From positions 1-11,796 of the forward strand of contig NZ_JAHOEA010000079.1 of assembly GCF_019127135.1 (NCBI RefSeq): a stretch of DNA of 11,796 nt. Direction: 5' to 3'. The notes below the pieces were generated by a model, which worked only from the letters and a program-made list of their open reading frames with translations, was not told the DNA's origin and searched no databases. This document shows, in pieces, positions 1 through 3,982 of this stretch; the first letter of the stretch is position 1, and every line of letters starts with the position of its first letter. Source of the DNA: Segatella copri (lineage in GTDB: Bacteria > Bacteroidota > Bacteroidia > Bacteroidales > Bacteroidaceae). The translations under genes were made by a program, and so were the position numbers.

Positions 1-10
1 GACAAGCCCA

Positions 11-48
11 TTGGCAGAATTAAGTATGCACTAAATTAATTCCGCCAA
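11..48. repeat. Inverted repeat (dyad) just outside the left arm
   Basis: Arms TTGGC-n-GAATTAA and TTAATTC-n-GCCAA pair perfectly apart from one internal position, with a 12-base spacer (24-35). It lies 4 bases outside the long left inverted repeat and has no T-tract, so it is a poor terminator. It could be a protein or recombinase binding site or an RNA hairpin in the leader of a minus-strand gene beyond the window. The only minus-strand ATG here (11-9) is too close to the edge to judge. The right outer flank has no equivalent. Confidence 0.5.
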
Positions 49-52
49 CAGG

Positions 53-319
53 TAAAGTTATACGATTTTTCCAACCTTTCGGAAGGAAGTTGTTAATTAA
101 TTCTCTATATCGAATTAAGAGTTCCGTTTGATGAAAAGAGTCTGCACTTTTAGAAAAGTTCTTTTTTCAGTTTCAAAGGTCCTCTTAGAAAAGTTATTTT
201 TTTATCGTTCTTAAATATCGTGGCTTTTATCACCACTCAGTTTTTATCGTTCTTAAATATTGTGGCTTTTTATCGCCACTCAGTTCTTATCGTCTTTGAA
301 ATATCTCCAGCCGGGAGAT
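53..319 (-). repeat. Long inverted repeat, left arm
   Basis: Read on the minus strand, this arm matches 3746-3968. The differences are one substitution (near 92 versus 3930), one base in an A-run, and one extra tandem unit of 43 bp. Identity stops sharply at both ends: at 319 on the inner side and at 53 on the outer side. The inner end sits on a dyad, ATATCTCC-N5-GGAGATAT (301-321). A second dyad, TTAATTC-N8-GAATTAA, lies near the outer end. If transcribed, it would be the 5' leader of a minus-strand gene beyond position 1. Confidence 0.95.
200..284 (-). repeat. Tandem duplication (2 units of 42-43 bp) inside the left arm
   Basis: On the minus strand, units 284-242 and 241-200 both begin ACTGAGTGG and end AAGAACGATAAAA. 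They differ at two bases and in A-run length. Each contains a short GTGG/CCAC hairpin. The right arm has only one copy (3781-3822), identical to the inner unit 241-200. The copy number therefore labels which leader is which and could alter leader structure. Confidence 0.9.
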
Positions 320-376
320 ATGCTATGGAATCGCAACCCTAAATATTTATATAAGAAAAAGTTTTTTCTCAATTTT

Positions 377-479
377 ATTGCCACATTTGCCACACGCATA
401 CTAACTTGCTGGTATACAGTAGTTTAATGATGGCAACAACCCCTATTTCTATTGCCACCTTATTGCCACCTATTGCCAC
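377..479 (+). repeat. Five direct copies of (A/T)TTGCCAC near the left arm
   Basis: Copies lie at 377-384, 386-393 (TTTGCCAC), 451-458, 462-469 and 472-479. Spacings within the two clusters are 9, 11 and 10 bases, about one helical turn. A reversed TTGCCA lies at 431-436. Tyrosine recombinases often use short direct arm-type sites beside the crossover site, and these are placed for that role, 58-160 bp inside the left arm. The inner flank of the right arm has no copies. Their binding partner is unknown. Confidence 0.6.
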
Positions 480-653
480 GCCCAAGTTTGCGATAATTAT
501 GCTAAAAAGCTATGTAATTATCTGATATTCAGTTGTTTTGTTTGCTTTTTTGTTTTTTCCTATTCATTGGGGCTCTTGATGCATTGATTGAACAAAACAA
601 TGTTTTTTGCGTTCTATACAGCTCTTTTTTCGTCTTTTTATCACCAAAAATGG

Positions 654-895
654 AAGTGAGGCTTACGTAATGTTTAAGTAGGGCTCACTTGAACTTTAAA
701 TGAGGCTTATTTGAAATCCCAAAAAGGCTCTTTTGAAGTTCAAAAGAGCCTTACTTGATAATGGGCAGGATGCTTCTGAAATTGCGTCGCGACGTAGCTG
801 TCACTGCGTCGGGGACGTAGTTGTTGCTACGTCATGACGCATCTGCAACTACATCGTGACGTAATTTCTTCTGTATCGTCGGCAGATTTACTCTA
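654..895 (+). repeat. Degenerate 22-bp-period array, 11 units, downstream of the recombinase gene
   Basis: The sequence falls into eleven consecutive 22-base units starting at 654, 676, 698 and so on to 874. Units 1-5 share a GGCT(T/C)A(C/T)TTGAA-like core. Units 7-10 share (C/A)(G/A)TC-NN-GACG(T/C)A cores. Within units 7-10 each core is an imperfect palindrome, such as GTCGCGAC at 786-793 and CGTCATGACG at 830-839. Unit 8 has a one-base phase slip. There are no conserved repeats separating unique spacers, so it is not a CRISPR array. It ends 8 bases before the recombinase stop codon. The period is close to two DNA turns, which would suit a repeated protein site on one face. Function unknown. 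Confidence 0.75.
721..750 (-). terminator. Likely terminator of the recombinase transcript, inside the array
   Basis: GGCTCTTTTGAA and TTCAAAAGAGCC form a perfect 12-base inverted repeat around one central base (726-750). Read on the minus strand, the hairpin is followed by TTTTT (725-721), in the right sense for the recombinase gene whose stop is about 150 bases upstream. The repeat also overlaps array units 4 and 5, so it could equally be a strong form of the dyads seen in other units. Confidence 0.55.
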
Positions 896-903
896 TCTCC
901 CCC

Positions 904-1950
904 TTACATACTGATAGCTTCGATAAGCATATCGTTGTATCTGTCTATCACATCGTCATTGATACTTTTCAGATAGATGCGCGTGATTTTCTCTGAGTTG
1001 TGCCCCATGCTGTCACTTATCACGCTGATGGGGATGTTCTTCTCCTTGGCGATGGTAGCCCAGGAGTGACGGGCACAGTACATCGTTACTTTCATCGGTA
1101 TGCCGATGCGCCGGGTGAACTTCTGCAAAGCCTTGTTCACCCTACATTGGCGGTAGTGATACTGTTTCCTGACATCGGTAACCACGTTCTGGTTTACGAT
1201 ACCCAGCAGATGTTTGCCGTCGAGTGAAGGGTGGCGGTCTGCAATCTCTTGCATACAGGGGCGCCATGCCACCCTCAGTTCTTTACCCGTTTTCTTTCTC
1301 TTGTATATAAGTTGCCCGTCCTTGATGCTTCCTTTTTCAAGAAAGGCGATATCTACGAACGACATGCCTCGGGTATAGAAACTGAAGAGGAATAGATCTC
1401 TCGCCAGCGCTTCCTCCTCGGTGACGGTTGTTGCAGCGACTATCTGGTGGATGTTTTCCGCTGTAAGTGCTCTTTTGGCAGTCGGGGTGTTCTTGGTGAA
1501 AGAGTGGGCGAAGGGTTTGCGGTCTTCTAATCCATATTGCTCCAGAGCTTTGTTGTAGATGGCTCGTAGACGCTTCATGTAAAAAGAGATGGTATTCAGC
1601 GTGAGACCGCTCTTTCTGAGATAACTCTCGTAATCTTCCATGATGAGGCTGTCGAGTTGGCTAATCAGCAGGTCTTTTTCTTTCCGGAATCTCATGAAAC
1701 TGCGCAAGGTGCACATATATATTTCGGCAGACCGGTGCTTGCCATTCTTGTGGAGTCGCTGGGTGAGTTCCCTGACATATTCGCCCAGCGTCGGACCGCC
1801 ATTCATGTCTTCTTTGACTATTTGCTGCGCATCATGTTCGCTACCTTTCTCTATGACATATCCCAGTGCATTGTTTCTGTTGCTTACTTTGATGACGATT
1901 TCTGCATCTTGCCGAATAAGTTCCTGTGGAATTTCTATTCTTAGTATCAT
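904..1950 (-). CDS. Tyrosine site-specific recombinase (integrase family)
   Basis: A 348-residue tyrosine recombinase of the Bacteroidota phage-integrase type, expected to cut and rejoin DNA in this cassette through a covalent 3'-phosphotyrosine. Residues about 53-140 are a helical SAM-like core-binding domain and about 160-345 the catalytic domain. Catalytic residues visible: Arg194 (YTRGMSFVD), beta-hairpin lysines at 217-223 (YKRKKTGK), Tyr291-x-x-Arg294 followed by His295 (YCARHSW, where Tyr replaces the usual first His), His317 (GHNSE) and the nucleophile Tyr326 (TRIYLKS). The ATG at 1950 is chosen. A longer frame from TTG at 2043 would start in the -33 box of the gene's own promoter, so it cannot be translated from that transcript. 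The N-terminal 50 residues lack an obvious large arm-binding domain. Likely role: inverting the segment between the long repeats. A function elsewhere in the genome is possible. Confidence 0.93.
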   Translation of the reverse strand: MILRIEIPQELIRQDAEIVIKVSNRNNALGYVIEKGSEHDAQQIVKEDMNGGPTLGEYVRELTQRLHKNGKHRSAEIYMCTLRSFMRFRKEKDLLISQLDSLIMEDYESYLRKSGLTLNTISFYMKRLRAIYNKALEQYGLEDRKPFAHSFTKNTPTAKRALTAENIHQIVAATTVTEEEALARDLFLFSFYTRGMSFVDIAFLEKGSIKDGQLIYKRKKTGKELRVAWRPCMQEIADRHPSLDGKHLLGIVNQNVVTDVRKQYHYRQCRVNKALQKFTRRIGIPMKVTMYCARHSWATIAKEKNIPISVISDSMGHNSEKITRIYLKSINDDVIDRYNDMLIEAISM

Positions 1951-2012
1951 TTTTATGTGAATATTATGTTGAATGAAGTGCTTTGTTGTATAACAAATTA
2001 GTAAACAGCCAA

Positions 2013-2043
2013 CAAAGTTACGATTAATCTCTTGATTACCCAA
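2013..2043 (-). promoter_or_regulatory. Recombinase promoter (Bacteroidota type)
   Basis: On the minus strand, TTG (2043-2041) is followed after exactly 20 bases by TAACTTTG (2020-2013), a full match to the Bacteroidota -33/-7 form. Transcription should start near 2006, giving a leader of about 55 bases before the ATG at 1950. No strong Shine-Dalgarno sequence is present. Confidence 0.8.
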
Positions 2044-2073
2044 AGCTTTTTCCGATATTCACATTAATGTCAG

Positions 2074-2091
2074 TATATATGATAAGGTGTA
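2074..2091 (+). repeat. TATATATRATAAGGTGTA motif, copy 1
   Basis: Identical over 18 bases to 3563-3580 and differing by one base from 3528-3545. This copy lies upstream of the recombinase promoter; the other two lie in tandem near the right arm. All three are in the same orientation. Role unknown. Confidence 0.75.
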
Positions 2092-2177
2092 ATGGGCAGT
2101 CAGCCAGTTTAAGTAAGTAGATGAAATCATGTACGTCATTTAACAAGTTTATACGCTTCATTGAGTCGATAGATATG

Positions 2178-2485
2178 ACTGCGTTGGGTTAAAGATACGA
2201 CTGCGCTGGGCAGAAGATTCGATTTCGTTGGGTTAAAGAGTCGACTTCGTTGGGTGGAAGAGTCGACTTCGTTGGCTGAATAATATGGCTGCGTTGGCTG
2301 AACGAAGTAGCTCTGTTAGCTGAATGAAGTACTTGAAGTGTCAGAATGATATGGTTGAAGTAGCTGAATGAAATAGCTCTGTTAGCTGAATGAAATAGTT
2401 GAAGTAGCTGAACGAAGTAGCTCAGTGAACTGAATGAAGCACTTGAGTTATCAGAATGAAGCACTTGAGTTATCAGAATGAGGCG
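2178..2485 (+). repeat. Degenerate 22-bp-period array, 14 units, upstream of the recombinase gene
   Basis: Fourteen consecutive 22-base units start at 2178, 2200, 2222 and so on to 2464, with no phase slip. Neighbouring units share blocks. Units 1-6 carry GCGTTGGGTTAA- or CGTTGGCTGAA-like cores, units 6-12 carry GTTAGCTGAATGAA or GAAGTAGCTGAAYGAA, and units 13 and 14 are almost identical (CTTGAGTTATCAGAATGA). Unit junctions often form small palindromes: AGTCGACT twice, AAGTACTT at 2327-2334, and AAG-CA-CTT twice. A further degenerate unit may follow at 2486. The period is not a multiple of three and all frames are poor, so this is not a coding repeat. Its period and orientation match the array at 654-895. 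Confidence 0.85.
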
Positions 2486-2513
2486 GCTTGGTATAATACG
2501 ATTCACTAGTCTA

Positions 2514-2538
2514 TTAGGCGATCCGCCAGAACGCCTAA
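2514..2538. repeat. Short inverted repeat TTAGGCG/CGCCTAA
   Basis: Perfect 7-base arms (2514-2520 and 2532-2538) enclose 11 bases. It follows the end of the 22-bp array directly. It has no T-tract of its own. It may be a hairpin in a transcript of the array or a binding site. Confidence 0.5.
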
Positions 2539-2553
2539 CGGAGGAAAGGGCAT

Positions 2554-2587
2554 ATCCGGTGCTACGGATTTTTTATTCTAAAAAATC
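2554..2587 (+). terminator. Possible terminator before the HEPN promoter
   Basis: ATCCG (2554-2558) and CGGAT (2565-2569) form a 5-bp stem with a 6-base loop, followed by TTTTT. Overlapping it is a perfect 9-base inverted repeat, GATTTTTTA and TAAAAAATC (2567-2587). It lies just upstream of the HEPN promoter and would shield it from transcripts arriving through the array. The stem is short, so the call is moderate. Confidence 0.4.
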
Positions 2588-2604
2588 TTTTTAACACTAA
2601 AAAT

Positions 2605-2635
2605 TTGGTAATCTTAATTATTTGGTTTATTTTTG
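2605..2635 (+). promoter_or_regulatory. HEPN/MNT operon promoter (Bacteroidota type)
   Basis: TTG (2605-2607), 20 bases, then TATTTTTG (2628-2635). Transcription should start near 2642, about 12 bases before the ATG at 2654. The leader is very short, and a start at the upstream TTG (2633) is ruled out because that codon lies inside the -7 box. Confidence 0.8.
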
Positions 2636-2653
2636 CACAAAAACAAGAACAGT

Positions 2654-3043
2654 ATGGCAATAGATAAAGTTAAATATTGGAAAGAACTTGCAGACTATGA
2701 CATCGAAACCGCTGAGGTTATGTACAACGGTGGAAGATGGCTATATGTTGGCTTTATGTGCCATTTGGTTATAGAAAAAACAATAAAGTCGTATTGGAGT
2801 GCTATAAAACCAGACGAGGTTCCATACATCCATAACCTCTTGAAATTGGCACAAAGCTGCGGGTTAGTATCAAAAATGACATCAGAACAGCTAAAGTTTC
2901 TTGCGGAATTAATGCCAATGAATATTGAGGCAAGATACCCATCCTACAAAGATGAGCTAGCGAAGAAATTGACTCCAGAATATTGCAGAACATTAATAAA
3001 TAAAACAAAAGTTTTAAAACAATGGATAGAGAACATGCTTTAA
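2654..3043 (+). CDS. HEPN-domain protein of a HEPN/MNT pair
   Basis: A 129-residue, mostly helical protein that looks like a HEPN domain (PF05168-like). Features are an N-terminal W-x-x-A-x-x-D-x-x-T-A helix, a CHLVIEKTIKSYW helix at about 36-48, PYIHNLLKLA at 57-66, and the IEARYPSYKDEL block at 91-102. HEPN proteins paired with minimal nucleotidyltransferases are known as toxin-antitoxin systems in which HEPN can be an RNase. The canonical R-x(4-6)-H RNase motif is not visible here: Arg94 is followed by YPSYKDE. RNase activity is therefore doubtful. Start at the ATG just after the promoter. The downstream MNT gene overlaps its end by 22 bases, so the two are translated from one message. AAA-rich codon use differs from the lipoprotein gene and may indicate transfer or low expression. 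Confidence 0.85.
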   Translation: MAIDKVKYWKELADYDIETAEVMYNGGRWLYVGFMCHLVIEKTIKSYWSAIKPDEVPYIHNLLKLAQSCGLVSKMTSEQLKFLAELMPMNIEARYPSYKDELAKKLTPEYCRTLINKTKVLKQWIENML

Positions 3044-3318
3044 TGATAGTAAAATGCTACAAGGAAGCAATACTTCCATTGCTTGCTAATGCGAAAGTAT
3101 ATCTGTATGGTTCTTGTAGTAGAAATGAAGCAAGAAAAGATAGTGATATTGATGTAGCAGTAGTTATACCTAAGCTTAATGGCGACTGGCTGGACACTAC
3201 ATCTTCATTATGGCTTGCCACCCTTAATATAGATACATCTATAGAACCGGTGTTGATTGAAGAATGCAAACCATCACCCTTATATGATGATATAATGCGT
3301 AATGGAATAGCAGTATAA
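3022..3318 (+). CDS. Minimal nucleotidyltransferase (MNT), partner of the HEPN protein
   Basis: A 98-residue minimal nucleotidyltransferase of the pol-beta superfamily. The signature G30-S31, ten residues, D42-x-D44 (YLYGSCSRNEARKDSDIDVAVV block) is intact, and Glu75 in SIEPV is a candidate third metal ligand. Family members paired with HEPN proteins are reported to act as antitoxins, in some cases by adding nucleotides to the toxin; here this is inference. The ATG at 3022 overlaps the HEPN gene by 22 bases. An alternative ATG at 3043 overlaps the HEPN stop codon (TAATG) and would remove only seven residues, leaving the active site whole. Both arrangements suggest coupled translation. Being inside the cassette, the pair inverts with it, and as a stability module it would penalise cells that lose the cassette. 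Confidence 0.87.
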   Translation: MDREHALMIVKCYKEAILPLLANAKVYLYGSCSRNEARKDSDIDVAVVIPKLNGDWLDTTSSLWLATLNIDTSIEPVLIEECKPSPLYDDIMRNGIAV

Positions 3319-3324
3319 AATACA

Positions 3325-3372
3325 GAAATCCCCCATCCTTCTTTCTCAAGCCGGATGGGGGGTGCTTATCTT
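3325..3372. terminator. Bidirectional hairpin terminator after the MNT gene
   Basis: CCCCCATCC (3330-3338) and GGATGGGGG (3353-3361) form a perfect 9-bp stem with a 14-base loop, 11 bases after the MNT stop. The plus-strand side is followed by a moderately T-rich run ending in TTTT. The minus-strand side is followed by ATTTCTGTATTTT. It can therefore serve the MNT operon and the facing minus-strand transcript. Confidence 0.75.
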
Positions 3373-3410
3373 TTAGTATCTTGCTTCATATCTCCAGTGT
3401 TATTTATAAT
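3325..3410 (-). ncRNA. Possible short transcript (about 85 nt) with a 7-codon reading frame
   Basis: A full-match promoter on the minus strand (3447-3417) should start RNA near 3410. The hairpin at 3361-3330 would end it about 85 bases later. Within it lies a seven-codon frame, 3389-3366 (MKQDTKR, then TAA), which stops just before the hairpin, as leader peptides or tiny ORFs sometimes do. It faces the end of the MNT gene, and read-through would make antisense RNA to the HEPN/MNT pair. No RNA family is recognised. Confidence 0.4.
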
Positions 3411-3416
3411 TTTGTG

Positions 3417-3447
3417 CAAAGATACAACTATTTGGGAATAATACCAA
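3417..3447 (-). promoter_or_regulatory. Minus-strand promoter of the short transcript
   Basis: On the minus strand, TTG (3447-3445), 20 bases, then TATCTTTG (3424-3417): the canonical Bacteroidota promoter with the same 20-base spacing as the other three promoters in the cassette. It points towards the MNT gene. Confidence 0.7.
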
Positions 3448-3494
3448 AGAAAAACGGATTTTTTTCGGTAGTCTTCAGAAAACAACATTCCTGG

Positions 3495-3518
3495 TAGATA
3501 CTCATACATTCGTATCTA
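3495..3518. repeat. Inverted repeat TAGATAC/GTATCTA
   Basis: Perfect 7-base arms are separated by 10 bases. It lies between the minus-strand promoter and the tandem TATATATRATAAGGTGTA copies. There is no T-tract. It could be an operator or recombinase half-site pair; nothing further supports a role. Confidence 0.4.
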
Positions 3519-3527
3519 GATGGTCCC

Positions 3528-3580
3528 TATATATAATAAGGTGTAGGACCGCCAATCTCCCCTATATATGATAAGGTGTA
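3528..3580 (+). repeat. TATATATRATAAGGTGTA motif, copies 2 and 3 in tandem
   Basis: Copies at 3528-3545 and 3563-3580 are 35 bases apart and differ at one base. Both are framed by CCTA before and TAGG after, and copy 2 is also framed by GGTCC and GGACC (about 3523-3549), giving a possible hairpin. A third copy is at 2074-2091. Confidence 0.75.
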
Positions 3581-3630
3581 GGTTTTATATGGGCAAAATG
3601 GAGAAAAAAGGGGAAAATGGACGGGTTAGA

Positions 3631-3654
3631 AGCCCAATATGGGGGCTATTTTAT
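3631..3654 (+). terminator. Weak hairpin upstream of the outward promoter
   Basis: AGCCC (3631-3635) and GGGCT (3643-3647) pair across a 7-base loop and are followed by ATTTTAT. It could insulate the outward promoter from transcription inside the cassette. The stem is only 5 bp. Confidence 0.3.
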
Positions 3655-3703
3655 AAAAAACATAAGAAAATTAGCCTTTTTTGAAAAAAAAATGCTCAAA
3701 AAC

Positions 3704-3734
3704 TTGCAAGTTTCGAAAAAAATACTTATATTTG
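3704..3734 (+). promoter_or_regulatory. Outward (invertible) promoter facing the lipoprotein gene
   Basis: TTG (3704-3706), 20 bases, TATATTTG (3727-3734). Transcription should begin near 3741, 5 bases before the right inverted repeat, so the whole repeat becomes the 5' leader (about 240 bases) of the gene at 3983. The promoter lies inside the inverted segment and would turn with it. The corresponding inner flank of the left arm has no TAnnTTTG box on the minus strand. Confidence 0.82.
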
Positions 3735-3745
3735 CAACATAAAAA

Positions 3746-3968
3746 ATCTCCCGGCTGGAGATATTTCAAAGACGATAAGAACTGAGTGGTGATAAAAGCC
3801 ACGATATTTAAGAACGATAAAAAATAACTTTTCTAAGAGGACCTTTGAAACTGAAAAAAGAACTTTTCTAAAAGTGCAGACTCTTTTCATCAAACGGAAC
3901 TCTTAATTCGATATAGAGAATTAATTAATAACTTCCTTCCGAAAGGTTGGAAAAATCGTATAACTTTA
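3746..3968 (+). repeat. Long inverted repeat, right arm (5' leader of the lipoprotein gene)
   Basis: Inverted copy of 53-319 with one substitution, a one-base A-run difference and one tandem unit fewer. It starts with the dyad ATCTCC-N5-GGAGAT (3746-3762). It contains a single 42-bp ACTGAGTGG unit (3781-3822), two direct AACTTTTCTA copies (3826-3835 and 3861-3870), and the dyad TTAATTC-N8-GAATTAA (3903-3924). A small CCTT/AAGG hairpin lies near 3935. It ends 14 bases before the ATG. The dyads are candidate crossover sites; the rest is probably leader RNA. Confidence 0.95.
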
Positions 3969-3982
3969 TAAATTATTACCGT

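Larger units (their letters stand above)
320..903. other. 584-bp gene-free stretch between left arm and recombinase
   Basis: From left to right it holds the GGAGATAT half of the inner dyad, an AT-rich stretch, and the TTGCCAC cluster. Next is T-rich sequence at about 480-650 with a 10-base inverted repeat, TTGTTTTGTT near 532 and AACAAAACAA near 590. It ends with the 22-bp array at 654-895. No outward (minus-strand) TAnnTTTG promoter is visible next to the left arm, unlike the right arm. No coding region with a believable start is seen. Confidence 0.7.
1951..2653. other. 703-bp gene-free stretch between the divergent recombinase and HEPN genes
   Basis: It contains the recombinase leader and promoter, one copy of the TATATATGATAAGGTGTA motif (2074-2091), and the 14-unit 22-bp array (2178-2485). 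Then come two inverted repeats (2514-2538 and 2554-2587) and the HEPN promoter (2605-2635). The open frame on the minus strand across 2189-2506 is explained by the repeat and has no supporting start signal. I see no convincing gene here. Confidence 0.7.
53..3968. mobile_element. Putative invertible DNA cassette with its own tyrosine recombinase
   Basis: Two long inverted repeats, 267 and 223 bp, bound a segment holding a tyrosine recombinase, a HEPN/MNT gene pair and one strong promoter facing out through the right repeat. Tyrosine recombinases in Bacteroidota are known to invert promoter-bearing segments that control surface structures, and this arrangement fits that role. In the present orientation the promoter at 3704-3734 reads into the lipoprotein gene at 3983. 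After inversion it would read leftwards out of the window. The repeats are much longer than the roughly 20-30 bp sites of most such switches. That suggests either a duplicated leader attached to the crossover site or homology kept by repeated exchange. No transposase is present. Inversion itself is inferred. Confidence 0.75.
3319..3982. other. 664-bp gene-free stretch between the MNT gene and the lipoprotein gene
   Basis: It holds, in order, the bidirectional terminator, the short minus-strand transcript and its promoter, a 7-base inverted repeat, and two tandem TATATATRATAAGGTGTA motifs. These are followed by a possible AGCCC/GGGCT hairpin (3631-3647), the outward promoter (3704-3734), the right inverted-repeat arm (3746-3968) and 14 bases before the lipoprotein ATG. 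No protein-coding region is seen. Confidence 0.75.

Noticed and set aside
654..895. CRISPR array
   Set aside because: Units are contiguous and degenerate, with no constant repeat alternating with unique spacers, and no cas genes are present.
1951..2043. 31-residue N-terminal extension of the recombinase from TTG 2043
   Set aside because: The TTG is the -33 box and the extension covers the -7 box of the gene's own promoter, so it lies upstream of the predicted transcription start.
2178..2485. Plasmid-type iteron origin
   Set aside because: 22-bp direct repeats are typical of some iterons, but the units are too divergent and there is no replication initiator gene or DnaA-box cluster in the window.
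2189..2506. 105-codon open frame on the minus strand across the 22-bp array
   Set aside because: The 22-base repeat without stops keeps all three phases of one strand open, giving a 22-residue repeat artefact. There is no promoter or plausible start context.
53..3968. Insertion sequence or composite transposon
   Set aside because: No transposase, no recognisable short target duplication, and the repeats lie exactly where a 5' leader is expected. An invertible cassette fits better.
3947..3982. Upstream TTG start for the large lipoprotein
   Set aside because: It would add 12 residues ahead of a textbook lipoprotein signal peptide and lies inside the inverted repeat. ATG 3983 is much better.
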